From the NCBI RefSeq assembly GCF_016462545.1, contig NZ_JAEMTA010000017.1, positions 1 through 64,000 of the forward strand: a stretch of 64,000 nt of DNA, written 5' to 3'. The translations under genes and the position numbers were made by a program. Below, piece after piece: positions 26,004 to 35,126 of the stretch (its first letter is position 1; the number at the start of each line of letters is the position of its first letter). This DNA is from Mycolicibacterium sp. (GTDB taxonomy: Bacteria > Actinomycetota > Actinomycetes > Mycobacteriales > Mycobacteriaceae). The notes under the pieces were generated by a model. The model had not been told where the DNA came from, made no database searches, and was given only the letters and a program-made list of their open reading frames with translations.

Positions 26004-27053
26004 ATGAAGGCCCTCGTCTATCACGGACCCGGCAAGCGAGCATGGGAGGACGTGCCCGACGCCGCCATCCGGGACACCGGTGATGCCATCGTGCGGGTAG
26101 ATGCGGTGACCATCTGCGGCACCGACTTGCACATCCTCGGCGGCGATGTACCGGAGGTCACCCCCGGGCGCATCCTCGGCCACGAGGCGGTCGGTACGGT
26201 GACCGCCATCGGTGCCGGGGTGCAACGACTCTCGGTCGGAGACCGCGTCCTCGTCTCGTGCATCACGTCCTGCGGAACCTGCCGCTACTGCCGCGACGGT
26301 GCGTACGGACAGTGCCTCGGCGGGGGCGGCTGGATCCTCGGTCACCTGATCGACGGGACTCAAGCCGAGTACGTGCGAGTCCCGTTCGCGGACAATTCGA
26401 CCCACGTCATACCCGAGGGTGTGACCGACGAACAGATGATCATGCTCGCCGACATCTTGCCCACCTCCTACGAGGTCGGCGTGCTCAACGGGACGGTTCG
26501 CCCGGCCGACGTCGTCGTCATCGTCGGCGCGGGTCCGATCGGTCTGGCCGCGATCCTCACGGCCCGCTTGTTCAGCCCCAGCCACGTCGTAGCGATCGAC
26601 ATCGCCGATGCGCGTCTCGAGGCCGCCCGCAAGTTCGGCGCCGACATCGTGATCAACTCCAGCACAATCGATCCCGAGGTGGCGATTGCCGAACTCACCG
26701 GAGGTCTCGGCGCCGACGTCACCATGGAGGCGGTCGGGACACCACACACCTTCGAGCTGGCGGTCCGACTGGTGCGCGCCGGTGGTCACGTCGCGAACAT
26801 CGGGGTCCACGGCGCACCGGCCACCCTGCACCTGGAAGACGTCTGGATCAAGAACCTCACCATCACCACCGGGCTGGTCGACACCTACTCGACGCCGACC
26901 CTGATGGGCTTGGTCGCCAGCCATCAGCTCGACACCTCGCCCATGATCACCCACCGCTTCGCGCTGGACGAGTTCGAGACCGCCTACGACGTCTTCGGCC
27001 ACGCCTCCGACACGGGAGCGTTGAAGGTGTTGCTCACTGCGCCCCGTGGCTGA
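26004..27053 (+). CDS. Zinc-dependent alcohol dehydrogenase (MDR)
   Basis: 349 aa. Catalytic zinc ligands C38 (TICGTDLH) and H60-E61 (GHEAVG); structural zinc cysteines C90, C93, C96, C104; Rossmann loop VIVGAGPIGLAAI near 170-183. This is the threonine/secondary-alcohol dehydrogenase branch using NAD(P). ATG 26004 begins exactly at the family start MKALVYHGPG. It overlaps the following P-type ATPase gene by 8 nt, an unexpected partner. Confidence 0.88.
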   Translation: MKALVYHGPGKRAWEDVPDAAIRDTGDAIVRVDAVTICGTDLHILGGDVPEVTPGRILGHEAVGTVTAIGAGVQRLSVGDRVLVSCITSCGTCRYCRDGAYGQCLGGGGWILGHLIDGTQAEYVRVPFADNSTHVIPEGVTDEQMIMLADILPTSYEVGVLNGTVRPADVVVIVGAGPIGLAAILTARLFSPSHVVAIDIADARLEAARKFGADIVINSSTIDPEVAIAELTGGLGADVTMEAVGTPHTFELAVRLVRAGGHVANIGVHGAPATLHLEDVWIKNLTITTGLVDTYSTPTLMGLVASHQLDTSPMITHRFALDEFETAYDVFGHASDTGALKVLLTAPRG

Positions 27054-29652
27054 TCGGGTGCTCACCGCCGCGGAGGTGTCGACGACGTCCGTCGCCGACG
27101 TCCTGGCGTCGCTCGACGGGTCGGCAGCCGGATTGACCAGTGCGGAGGCTGCCGCACGTCTCGCTCGAGATGGACCGAACGCCCTACGCACCCATCGGGT
27201 CAGTGCGATCGCCGTACTGGGGCGGCAGCTACGCAGCGCACTGCTGGGGTTGCTCGCCGCGACCGCAGCGCTGTCGTACTTTCTCGGCGACGGGACGCAG
27301 GCGAGCATCATCGGCGCGATCCTCGTCGCCAGCATCGCGTTGGGCTTCGTCAACGAGTACCGGGCCGAACGCGCCACTGCCGCCTTGCATTCGAGGGTTC
27401 ACCACAATGTGCTGGCGCGACGCGACGGGCATTTCGTCAAGATCGACGTGGCCGAGTTGGTAGTCGGCGACGTGATCCGGCTCGCGCTGGGGGAGGCCGT
27501 CCCGGCCGACGTCCGGCTGATCGAGGTGACGGGTCTGGAATGCAACGAGAGCATCCTGTCGGGCGAGTCGACCGCCGCCGAGAAGTGGCCACAGACGGTG
27601 AAGACGGCTGGTGCACTGAGCGATTCGACCGACCTGGCCTTCATGGGCACGATCGTCAGCGCGGGCGAAGGCATCGGCGTCGTGTACGCGACCGGAGCCC
27701 GGGCCGAGTTCGGTCGGATTGCCGCCGGACTGGGGGAGCGCCACCCCGAGACCGACTTCCAGCGGGGGCTGCGTCAGTTCTCCTACCTGCTGCTGTGGGT
27801 GGCCCTCACCCTGACGGTCTTCATCCTCGTCATCAACCTGCTCCTGGCCAGGCCGCTGATCCAGTCGATGCTGTTCGCCTTGGCGATCGCGGTCGGCATC
27901 ACGCCGCAGCTGCTGCCCGCCGTGGTCAGCACCAGCCTCGCGACGGGATCGCGCCGGCTGGCCAAGCTCAAGGTTCTCGTCAAGCGCCTGGTCTGCATCG
28001 AGGACCTCGGCGACATCGACGTGCTGGTGACCGACAAGACCGGGACGCTCACCGAAGGCCGGATCCACCTGGTGGACGGCGTCGACGCCGACGGAGCCCA
28101 CTGCGACGCGGTGATCAGGGCCGGACTGCTGGCCACCGACGTGGACCTCGACACCGGGGGCGCAAGCTCCAACGAGATGGACGCCGCGCTCTGGGAGTCG
28201 CCCGACTCACGGCGACTGACGACCGTTGCGGCGCATCGGATCGCGACGCTGCCGTTCGACCACGAGCGGCGCGCGACCTACGCCCTGGTCGACGACGGCG
28301 ATGCACGCGTGTTGGTGGTCAAGGGCGCTCCCGAGCAGGTGCTCGAAGACTGCGTCTCGGTGCCGACGGGCGCGCAGGCAGTGCTGGATGGGTTGTTCGC
28401 CAATGGCCGCCGCGTGGTGGCGGTCGCCAGCAGACCGGCACCGGGTCTGACCACGATCACTGCGGCCGAGGCGACTGGTCTCGAGTTGGTGGGATTCCTG
28501 GTGTTCGCCGACGAGCCCAAGGCTGCGGCCAGGAACTCGTTGGCTCGACTGACGGCGCTGGGCATCGAGGTCAAGGTCGCGACGGGTGACAATCCTCGAG
28601 TCGCCGAAAAGGTATGTGCTGATTTGGGTTTGGCGTCCAAGGGCACCGTCACCGGTGCTGAGTTGGATTCGCTCGATGACGCCGAGCTCGAGTCGGTGAT
28701 GCGGGACAACACGATCTTCGCCAGGATCTCACCCGAGCAGAAGGCTCACCTGGTGGGCGCAGCGCGGCGTAGCGGTCGTTCGGTCGGCTTCCTCGGCGAC
28801 GGCGTCAACGACGCGTTGGCCCTGCACGCGGCCGACGTTGGGATCTCCGTCGACACCGCAGCCGACGTCGCGAAGGACGCCGCCGATGTCGTGCTGCTGG
28901 AGAAGGACCTCGACGTGCTCGCGGACGGGGTCGCCGAGGGGCGACGTATCTTCGCCAACACCATCAAGTACGTCTTGATGGGCACGTCGAGCAATTTCGG
29001 CAACATGTTCAGTGCCGCGGCCGCGTCGGCCGTGTTGTCGTTTCTGCCGATGCTGCCGAGCCAGATCCTGTTGAACAACCTTCTCTACGACAGCTCGCAA
29101 CTGGCGATCCCGACCGACCGCGTGGACGAGGAACAGTTGCATGCACCCTCGCATTGGAACATTGCGTTCATCCGTCGTTTCATGCTCACATTCGGCCCCA
29201 TCAGTTCGCTCTTCGACTTTCTGACCTTCGGCCTGATGCTCGGGGTGTTGCATGCCGGGCCCGTCGAGTTCCGGACCGGGTGGTTCGTGGAATCCCTTGC
29301 GACCCAGACGCTCATCATCTTCGCGATTCGCACCAGACGGGTGCCGTTCTTCCGCAGCAGGCCGGGCGGGATCATGATTCTGACGACGTTGTCGGTGGTC
29401 GCCATCGGCGTCGTGATCACGCTCTCACCGGTCGCAGGCGTGCTCGGGTTCACGGCGCTGCCGTGGCAGTTCTTCGGTGCCCTGGTCCTGCTGACCGTGG
29501 CGTACCTCGTCCTGGTCGAGGTCACCAAGAATGTCTTCTACGCCGACCCGGTTCCCCTCGCCGGCGCACCTCGCCGCGTGCGCGGCCGCGAACACCAAAT
29601 CCAGCGTCGCGCGGCCCGCTTCAGCCACGGCGGAAGGCTCGGTGCCCGGTAA
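27046..29652 (+). CDS. P-type ATPase, MgtA/P3B-like
   Basis: 868 aa from GTG 27046. SILSGEST at 169-176, membrane motif GITPQLLPAVVSTSLATGSRRLAK starting at 284, VKRLVCIEDLG, phosphorylated D330 in [11 protein letters not shown], hinge LGDGVNDALALHAADVGISVDTAADVAKDAADVVLLEKDL, then six C-terminal helices. The TPQLLP and KR...EDLG blocks match magnesium-translocating MgtA rather than Ca or heavy-metal pumps. Import of Mg2+ is the likely role. Translationally coupled to the alcohol dehydrogenase. Confidence 0.86.
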   Translation: MADRVLTAAEVSTTSVADVLASLDGSAAGLTSAEAAARLARDGPNALRTHRVSAIAVLGRQLRSALLGLLAATAALSYFLGDGTQASIIGAILVASIALGFVNEYRAERATAALHSRVHHNVLARRDGHFVKIDVAELVVGDVIRLALGEAVPADVRLIEVTGLECNESILSGESTAAEKWPQTVKTAGALSDSTDLAFMGTIVSAGEGIGVVYATGARAEFGRIAAGLGERHPETDFQRGLRQFSYLLLWVALTLTVFILVINLLLARPLIQSMLFALAIAVGITPQLLPAVVSTSLATGSRRLAKLKVLVKRLVCIEDLGDIDVLVTDKTGTLTEGRIHLVDGVDADGAHCDAVIRAGLLATDVDLDTGGASSNEMDAALWESPDSRRLTTVAAHRIATLPFDHERRATYALVDDGDARVLVVKGAPEQVLEDCVSVPTGAQAVLDGLFANGRRVVAVASRPAPGLTTITAAEATGLELVGFLVFADEPKAAARNSLARLTALGIEVKVATGDNPRVAEKVCADLGLASKGTVTGAELDSLDDAELESVMRDNTIFARISPEQKAHLVGAARRSGRSVGFLGDGVNDALALHAADVGISVDTAADVAKDAADVVLLEKDLDVLADGVAEGRRIFANTIKYVLMGTSSNFGNMFSAAAASAVLSFLPMLPSQILLNNLLYDSSQLAIPTDRVDEEQLHAPSHWNIAFIRRFMLTFGPISSLFDFLTFGLMLGVLHAGPVEFRTGWFVESLATQTLIIFAIRTRRVPFFRSRPGGIMILTTLSVVAIGVVITLSPVAGVLGFTALPWQFFGALVLLTVAYLVLVEVTKNVFYADPVPLAGAPRRVRGREHQIQRRAARFSHGGRLGAR

Positions 29653-29683
29653 CACGCAGACGACGTCGAAGGTCGGTGAGTCC

Positions 29684-29689
29684 TAGCAT
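29684..29689 (+). promoter_or_regulatory. -10 hexamer for leaderless 29696 gene
   Basis: TAGCAT, six bases (CGAAGA), then GTG 29696. Confidence 0.45.
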
Positions 29690-29695
29690 CGAAGA

Positions 29696-30340
29696 GTGAA
29701 CAGGCGCATACCGGCGTTGACCGTGAGTTTCTGGCTGATCCTTGGGTGCCTCCTCCTACCGTCCGTGTTCGTGGTGACGCAATTGGTGTCAGCCCCGAGC
29801 GCGACCACCGGCGTCGTCGACCAGCCGAGTTCGCTGACCACGGCCGGTCACCTGCTGTTCTTCGTCGCGCTCATCGCGCTGTACCTCACCCAGGGCTGCC
29901 TGCTTTGGGTCAGCTGGGTGCGTCCGAGCGCGGCTCTCGGCGGACTGCACTACCTCCGTCTGGCGCAGCGGCAAATCAACGGCGTCGACCGCTACTTCGA
30001 GGCGGAAGTACCCGGGCTGCGCTGGCTCGCCGAGGATCGCGTGGCGCGATCGCGTTCGCGCCTCGTGTCCTGGGTGACGCGGCTCTGGATGATCACCGCC
30101 CCCGTCCTGTTCGTGGGGATGGCCATGGCGCCGCCGGCGTTCGGCGTCGGTGTCATGGCGCAGGCCACCACGCAGGTGTTCCGGTATCTGGGCGTCGTGC
30201 TCGTGCTGGTCGGTGTCGCGGCAGTCGTCAAGACGTGGCGCCCGTCGCCCGACGTCAAGGCCGAGGCCTTCCTCGAGCGCACCGCAGATTCTGCAGCGGT
30301 ACAGTGCGACGGCATCGGGCGGGCGGAGGATCCTTCGTAG
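29696..30340 (+). CDS. Multi-pass membrane protein, unknown function
   Basis: 214 aa from GTG. About four hydrophobic segments (near residues 8-30, 48-72, 122-145, 155-175), with an Arg-rich cytoplasmic loop between helices 2 and 3 (RLAQRQINGVDRYFEAEVPGLRWLAEDRVARSR in part). No recognised domain. The predicted leaderless promoter separates it from the Mg-type ATPase gene 43 nt upstream. Confidence 0.62.
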   Translation: MNRRIPALTVSFWLILGCLLLPSVFVVTQLVSAPSATTGVVDQPSSLTTAGHLLFFVALIALYLTQGCLLWVSWVRPSAALGGLHYLRLAQRQINGVDRYFEAEVPGLRWLAEDRVARSRSRLVSWVTRLWMITAPVLFVGMAMAPPAFGVGVMAQATTQVFRYLGVVLVLVGVAAVVKTWRPSPDVKAEAFLERTADSAAVQCDGIGRAEDPS

Positions 30341-30410
30341 ACGCGCGACGGCGCAGAACAGTCCACTTTCGCCGAGGATCACTTGAAGTCGTTGCCATGG
30401 GGGAGTATTC

Positions 30411-30959
30411 GTGAACTGGACCGACCATCGTGCGGTCGCCCCAGTGAAGAAGCGCGCTAAGTGGCCGTGGGTCCTCGTCGGCGTCGGCGTGTTGGCCTTC
30501 GGTGGTTGTGGGACGTTCCTGATCGCGGAGCGCAGTGCGATCTCGTCGATCGTCTCGGGGGATCGCACGTCTGTGTTCGGCCAGACCGACATTGGCGTTC
30601 CCGTTGACGATGGGTCGTTGCGCTTCGTGGTCCACAGCGTCAACAACGCTGGCCTGCAGAGCAATCCGCAGCCTACGGGTGTGTACGTCATCGCGGATGT
30701 CACCGTCTCCAACACCGGTACGGAGCCTCGGACCGTCATCGCCCGGAATCAGAAGTTGATCAGTGCCTCAGGCCTTGCGTATGAGGCAACGGGCATGGAC
30801 GTGCGGGCAGCGAAAGAGGACACGACGACGGCGGTCGTGAACCCCGGCCAGGCCATCGAGGTAAGGATGCGCTTCGATGTGCCCAAGGAGCCGAGGGTCG
30901 CGGCGATCGAGTTGCACGAGTCTGCGACGTCCGCTGGCGCAAGGGCTCGCCTCTACTAA
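30411..30959 (+). CDS. Exported DUF4352-like protein
   Basis: 182 aa from GTG. An N-terminal basic stretch, then a hydrophobic segment VLVGVGVLAFGGCGTFLIA (a Cys at a lipobox-like site, though a membrane anchor is equally likely), then a beta-sandwich: SLRFVVHSVNN, TGVYVIADVTVSNTGTEPR and AIEVRMRFDVP resemble the DUF4352 immunoprotective fold. GGGGGAG precedes the start. Probably located at the outer membrane face; function unknown. Confidence 0.68.
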   Translation: MNWTDHRAVAPVKKRAKWPWVLVGVGVLAFGGCGTFLIAERSAISSIVSGDRTSVFGQTDIGVPVDDGSLRFVVHSVNNAGLQSNPQPTGVYVIADVTVSNTGTEPRTVIARNQKLISASGLAYEATGMDVRAAKEDTTTAVVNPGQAIEVRMRFDVPKEPRVAAIELHESATSAGARARLY

Positions 30960-31074
30960 CGCGGCCCGGTCATTCGATCGCGTCATCAGTGTGGCCTGCC
31001 TGCGCCAAATAGCCCTTTCATGCTGAAACGGCGAGGTAACGTTCGCCCCGAAACGTCTGACCGGAGGGGTAAGG

Positions 31075-31683
31075 ATGAAGATTCGCACACTCGTGGCACG
31101 TGTCGGCATCGCGGCAGTCGCGGTCGGCATGGCAGTTGGTACGGCGGTCCCAGCGTCAGCGGCCAACAACATCAAGCCATACGGCGTGCCGGAGTCACTC
31201 GAGGATGTCTACGGCAACCCAATGATCACCTACACGGTCCAAGGGCTGCAACCGAGTTCGGACGCCGTGTTTCACAACGGCCGGTTGTACGAAGCAACCG
31301 TGACGAACGACGGGGGCGTTCCCATAGCTGCGCTGTTCAACGCGCGCGCTGAGAGCGGGCAGAGCTATCCGGTCATTGGCGGCGGAATCCCGGGCAAGAT
31401 CTACTTCGACGTCGTTGGCGACACTCCGAACAGCGTTGTCTACAACGACGGTGTCCAGGACTTGCTCGTATGGGTCTCGACGAGCGGTGTCGACCAGGGA
31501 ATAGGCCCGGTAGCGCCTGGAGATTCCAGCGAGATCATCAGCAGTGCCCCCACGGATGGCGGCGGTGACGTGGGGACCGCACCGGCCGCGCCCGAGGTCG
31601 TCGCGCCATCCCCCTTCCAGCTCACCGAACCGGATGTGGCGCAGCCAGGGTTCAATGCAGCTCCCGGCGGCGGACGTCGCTGA
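31075..31683 (+). CDS. Secreted MPT63-family (DUF1942) protein
   Basis: 202 aa. A Sec signal peptide ends near ASA (residues 26-28). The mature part carries LQPSSDAVFHNGRLYEATVT, ALFNARAESGQSYPV and GKIYFDVVGDTPNSVVYNDGVQDLLVW, matching the immunoglobulin-like MPT63 antigen. Unlike MPT63, it continues with about 50 extra residues rich in Pro, Gly and Ala, giving a flexible tail. GGAGGGG lies before ATG 31075. Role unknown; probably released or wall-associated. Confidence 0.83.
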   Translation: MKIRTLVARVGIAAVAVGMAVGTAVPASAANNIKPYGVPESLEDVYGNPMITYTVQGLQPSSDAVFHNGRLYEATVTNDGGVPIAALFNARAESGQSYPVIGGGIPGKIYFDVVGDTPNSVVYNDGVQDLLVWVSTSGVDQGIGPVAPGDSSEIISSAPTDGGGDVGTAPAAPEVVAPSPFQLTEPDVAQPGFNAAPGGGRR

Positions 31684-31733
31684 TCGCTCCGTAACGATGA
31701 ATCGCTGCGTCTAGGCACACTAAATACGGCGTC

Positions 31734-31809
31734 TGGTGCCCCCGGCATGATTCGAACATGCGACACCGGCTTTAGGAGAGCCGTGCTCTATCCCCTGAGC
31801 TACGGGGGC
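31734..31809 (-). tRNA. tRNA-Arg (anticodon CCU)
   Basis: On the minus strand a complete cloverleaf reads with acceptor stem GCCCCCG/CGGGGGC, D arm GCTC...GAGC, anticodon stem CGGCT/AGCCG with loop CTCCTAA (anticodon CCT), and T arm GCATG-TTCGAAT-CATGC. CCA is encoded (31734-31736). It reads AGG codons. Confidence 0.95.
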
Positions 31810-31883
31810 GGACCGGATCGCAGCATACCGAAGTCTGCGGCAACTCCGTGTTTCCCGAGGTGATGCCGTGGCAAGACACGCTC

Positions 31884-32060
31884 ATGAGTACTTCGAAGAA
31901 GGCCAAGCACACCGTCGATCGACTGGCGGGGCGCGTCAAGGAGAATCTCGGTGAGGTGACCGGCAACGACCGCCTGCGCAATGAAGGCAAGGTCGACCAG
32001 GTCAAGGCCCGGGTGAAGATGACGGGCGAGCGCCTGAAGGACGCCGTGCGCGGCCGCTAG
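31884..32060 (+). CDS. CsbD-family stress protein
   Basis: 58 aa. KHTVDRLAGRVKENLGEVTG followed by DRLRNEGKVDQVKARVK is the CsbD core, a small helical protein induced by general stress in many bacteria; its biochemical role is unknown. ATG 31884 gives a protein starting at the family boundary. In-frame GTG 31848, GTG 31860 and ATG 31863 are longer options, none with a clear ribosome site. One base separates its stop from the convergent oxidoreductase stop. Confidence 0.8.
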   Translation: MSTSKKAKHTVDRLAGRVKENLGEVTGNDRLRNEGKVDQVKARVKMTGERLKDAVRGR

Positions 32061-32061
32061 C

Positions 32062-32883
32062 TCACCGCAGTTCGGCGATCACCTTCGCGAATGCTTCGGC
32101 ATGCGGTTGCTGAACGATGATGTAGGTCACCCCGTAGGCGTCGCGGTAGCGACGTATCTCGTCGGTGATGTCGGTGATCGAGCCCGACAGCACCCCGGGT
32201 GTGCGTAGCAACTGTTCGTCGGTCAGCTCGGAGAGGAACCTGCGCGTGATGGACAGGTCGGGCACGCCAGACTCATCGAGCGGCATCGCGGTAATGGAGA
32301 TGTTCAACTCCAATTGGTCAAATCGTTCGGGAGCGGCGTTGCGCACGAACGTGATTCGTTCGGCCAGAGGATCGCCGCCCTCACCGGCCGGATCCCCACC
32401 CGTCAGCCCGATGATCTGAGCCCGTTGCGCCGCGATCGTCAGGAGGCGGTCACCGTTGCCCGCAATGAGCAGGGGTACGTCCGGGGCGTGTTCACCGAGG
32501 TACTCGACGACGTGGCGAAGGTGGTCCACGCGTTGCCGCGCCGTCGGGTAGGGGATCTCGGCGGCCTCGAACTCCTTCTTGGCGTAGCCGGCACCGAGCC
32601 CGAGTTCCAGGCGTCCGCCGGTGAGGTCTCGCATCGCCATGACGTCGCGGGCCAGCAGTGCCGGCTTGTAGAACCCGGCGTTCAGCACGAATGTCCCGAC
32701 GTGCAGCGTCTTGGTGGCCTCGGCCGCGGTCATCAACGTCGGGAACGGAGCGGGCGCGCCGAGGTGGTCGGGCACGTGCAGGACGTCGTAGCCCATGTCC
32801 TCGGCGCGGCGGGCCCAGTCCTGAACGGCCGACTGCCGGGGAGCGGCGTGGAGGCCGAATCCGAACCGAAATTCTCGCGCCAT
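32062..32883 (-). CDS. LLM-class (probably F420-dependent) oxidoreductase
   Basis: 273 aa luciferase-like TIM barrel: FRFGFGLHAAP, AEDMGYDVLHVPDHLG, TKTLHVGTFVLNAGFYKPALLARDVMAMRDLTGGRLELGLGAGY are the standard blocks. Mycobacteria use coenzyme F420 in many such enzymes; FMN cannot be excluded. Substrate unknown. The start is supported by a leaderless promoter. Confidence 0.85.
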   Translation of the reverse strand: MAREFRFGFGLHAAPRQSAVQDWARRAEDMGYDVLHVPDHLGAPAPFPTLMTAAEATKTLHVGTFVLNAGFYKPALLARDVMAMRDLTGGRLELGLGAGYAKKEFEAAEIPYPTARQRVDHLRHVVEYLGEHAPDVPLLIAGNGDRLLTIAAQRAQIIGLTGGDPAGEGGDPLAERITFVRNAAPERFDQLELNISITAMPLDESGVPDLSITRRFLSELTDEQLLRTPGVLSGSITDITDEIRRYRDAYGVTYIIVQQPHAEAFAKVIAELR

Positions 32884-32889
32884 GCTGCG

Positions 32890-32895
32890 AGCTTA
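32890..32895 (-). promoter_or_regulatory. -10 hexamer for leaderless LLM oxidoreductase
   Basis: TAAGCT on the minus strand, six bases (CGCAGC), then ATG 32883. Confidence 0.5.
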
Positions 32896-32993
32896 GGTGC
32901 GGATGTGGAATCGGATGTTTGGTCCCGTGGAACTGGGGCATGTGAGATCCCGAGCCGCGCGAACAGGTCGCCGCGGCGCTGGGAGTGACACCC

Positions 32994-33032
32994 TGATCCG
33001 GCCCGTTGTGAACAGTCCGATGGGCCGGATCA
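32994..33032 (-). terminator. 11-bp stem hairpin after rskA
   Basis: TGATCCGGCCC (32994-33004) pairs perfectly with GGGCCGGATCA (33022-33032) across 17 nt. It lies 20 nt downstream of the rskA stop, as expected for the end of the six-gene sigK operon. No T run follows. Confidence 0.6.
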
Positions 33033-33052
33033 ACACTTCAGAGGTCGACGAA

Positions 33053-33766
33053 TCAAATCAGCGGGAGCTCGGCGAACGCCGGGGTGGTCGGCGACGACGA
33101 ACCGCCGCTGGGCTCGACCGTGAAGGCCAGGGTGCGCGACCCATCGAGATCCGGCAGCACCGCGGTGGTCGACGGTGCGACGGCCGCGGCGTCCATGGTG
33201 CCCGCGGACTCCGGCCCGTTCTTCCCGACCAGCCACATCTGATAGACCGTGCCCGGCTTGGGCGGCGCGACGTTGTTCATGACCAGCACGCCGGCATTGC
33301 GTTCCCGGGAGAACACCACGGTGGCCGTTCCGCCGGTCGGGATGGGACCCGACACGGTGCGGACGTCGGGCGCGGCGAAGATCTGCTCGGCCGCCGTCTG
33401 CTTCGGCTCGGGCCGCACGGCGATGCCGACGCCGACGGCGCCGAGACCGATGGCCACCGCTGCGGCGGCGGCGAACGTAATGGTGCGCCACCGCGTCGAT
33501 TGCGGGCGCATCTCGATGACCCTGCCGCCGTCGATGGCCGCCAGCACCTGTTGACGCAGACGGCTCGGCGGCTCGAGCGCGGTCGACGCGGAGATCATCG
33601 CCATCGTCTCGCGCACCACCCGGACCTCGTCGGCGAAGGCAATGGCAACGGGCGTCGGAGCGTGAGCCAGCTGCCTGTCGATGTCGTCGATGTCCGACTG
33701 CGACATCGCGTGCAACGCGTAGGGCGTCGCGAGGACCAGTAGTTCGTTGGCGCTTGGTTCGGTCAC
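33053..33766 (-). CDS. rskA: Anti-sigma-K factor RskA
   Basis: 237 aa from GTG 33766. Residues 1-75 form the anti-sigma domain ([27 protein letters not shown] matches RskA), one membrane helix spans about 95-117, and an extracytoplasmic beta domain follows ([20 protein letters not shown]). RskA holds SigK at the membrane until regulated proteolysis releases it. GTG overlaps the sigK TGA by 4 nt, supporting this start over an in-frame ATG at 33781. Confidence 0.9.
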   Translation of the reverse strand: MTEPSANELLVLATPYALHAMSQSDIDDIDRQLAHAPTPVAIAFADEVRVVRETMAMISASTALEPPSRLRQQVLAAIDGGRVIEMRPQSTRWRTITFAAAAAVAIGLGAVGVGIAVRPEPKQTAAEQIFAAPDVRTVSGPIPTGGTATVVFSRERNAGVLVMNNVAPPKPGTVYQMWLVGKNGPESAGTMDAAAVAPSTTAVLPDLDGSRTLAFTVEPSGGSSSPTTPAFAELPLI

Positions 33767-34344
33767 GAGACCCCCAGACACTTGCGCAAACCACGGATGC
33801 CGTCTCGCATCCTTGACTTTATGGTTGCAAGATTTGCGGACAAACGCTCAGATACCTGCACATAGGTAAGGCCTTCGTAATACGCGAGTTGGATGCACTC
33901 GCGTTGTGGATCGGTCAGAGAATCCAGGCACGCCGTGACTTGGCGCTGTTCATCGAGCTGGATGACGGTCTCCGCGACGCGGTCGGCGGGCAGGTCGACG
34001 TTCGCGGCGCCGTACCGCGACTCCCGCTGGCTAGCTGATTGCTCGGACCGCACCCGGTCGACTGCCCTGCGGTGGGCCAGCGTCATGAGCCAGGCGAGGG
34101 GCGTGCCGGCAGCCGGGTTGTAACCCGCCGCGTTGCGCCATACCTGCAGGTAGACGTCTTGGGTGGTTTCCTCGCTGTAGCCGGGGTCGCGGAGCACTCG
34201 CAGGACCAAACCGAACACTCTGGCGCGGGTGAGATCGTAGAACTCGGCAAACGCCTCGACGTCCTGCTGTGCGACCCGGCGCAGCAATGCGTCGAGGTCG
34301 GGCGTCACGCGCCGTAGTGTACTGGGCGCGGCGACGGTAGTCAT
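33763..34344 (-). CDS. sigK: ECF sigma factor SigK
   Basis: 193 aa. Region 2 ([39 protein letters not shown]) and region 4 ([26 protein letters not shown]...TIKSRMRDG) are intact. [12 protein letters not shown] between them is identical in type to M. tuberculosis SigK. That sigma factor drives mpt70/mpt83 and its own locus. ATG 34344 overlaps the upstream TGA (ATGA) and is preferred over upstream options. Neither mpt70 nor mpt83 is in the window. Confidence 0.92.
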   Translation of the reverse strand: MTTVAAPSTLRRVTPDLDALLRRVAQQDVEAFAEFYDLTRARVFGLVLRVLRDPGYSEETTQDVYLQVWRNAAGYNPAAGTPLAWLMTLAHRRAVDRVRSEQSASQRESRYGAANVDLPADRVAETVIQLDEQRQVTACLDSLTDPQRECIQLAYYEGLTYVQVSERLSANLATIKSRMRDGIRGLRKCLGVS

Positions 34345-35126
34345 AATATTCGCGATCTGGGCGGCCGGGGAACGAAAAATGATGTGCGCGCGCAATATTC
34401 ACGAAAGCCCGGGCGGTCGGCCATGATTCGCTCCGTGAGCCGGGCGCCTGTGGCGTACACCAGGAAGTACGTCATTGCGACCGGGGACAGCACCGTCACG
34501 AGTGAGAGCCAACCCGCGATGCTGATGAGCCAAATGCCCCACCACACGGCCGAATCGCCGAAGTAGTTGGGGTGCCGCGTCCATGACCACAGCCCGCGGT
34601 CCATGATCGTCCCCTTGTTCGCGGGGTCTGCCTTGAACTGTCGAAGCTGGTGATCGCCTACGGCCTCGAAGAGGACGCCGATCATCCACACCACGACGCC
34701 AGCGGCGAGAACCGGCAGTAGCGCACGCGGGGTCGGCCCCAGCGAAGCGGAGAGCTGTAGCGGGAGCGAGATGAACCACGACATGACTGCCTGCAGCAGG
34801 AAGATCTTGCGGATCACGTTGGCCGGTGAGAAGTCACCCTTGAGGAGTTGGTCGTAGCGCGGGTCCTCGCCCTTGCCCGCGGACTTGCCGACCATGTGCC
34901 ACGCCAACCGAAGGCCCCAGACCGCGACCAGCGCCAGGAGGAGTAGTCGACGAAAGAGGTCGCCGCTGCCGACGAGCGCGGCGACGGCTGCGACGGCGAC
35001 GAAGCTGGCACCCCACGTCACGTCGACGACGTTGTAGCGGCCGATCCGGCGTCCGATGACGAACGTGGCGCCGTAGACCAGCACCAGGATCGCCAGCGAC
35101 GCAGCGGAAACGATGACGAAGTTCAT
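34341..35126 (-). CDS. DUF1295 membrane protein (Rv0446c-like)
   Basis: 261 aa with about six or seven hydrophobic segments. The C-terminal part DRGLWSWTRHPNYFGDSAVWWGIWL is the RHPNYxG signature of DUF1295/steroid 5-alpha-reductase-like or isoprenylcysteine-methyltransferase-like proteins. It lies directly after a cyclopropane-type methyltransferase and shares ATGA overlaps with both neighbours. A role in reducing or modifying a lipid precursor together with UfaA1 is plausible. Confidence 0.85.
   Translation of the reverse strand: MNFVIVSAASLAILVLVYGATFVIGRRIGRYNVVDVTWGASFVAVAAVAALVGSGDLFRRLLLLALVAVWGLRLAWHMVGKSAGKGEDPRYDQLLKGDFSPANVIRKIFLLQAVMSWFISLPLQLSASLGPTPRALLPVLAAGVVVWMIGVLFEAVGDHQLRQFKADPANKGTIMDRGLWSWTRHPNYFGDSAVWWGIWLISIAGWLSLVTVLSPVAMTYFLVYATGARLTERIMADRPGFREYCARTSFFVPRPPRSRIL

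Noticed and set aside
33763..34395. Longer SigK starting at 34395
   Set aside because: The first 17 residues have no similarity to SigK and overlap the DUF1295 gene; ATG 34344 makes the ATGA overlap typical of this operon.
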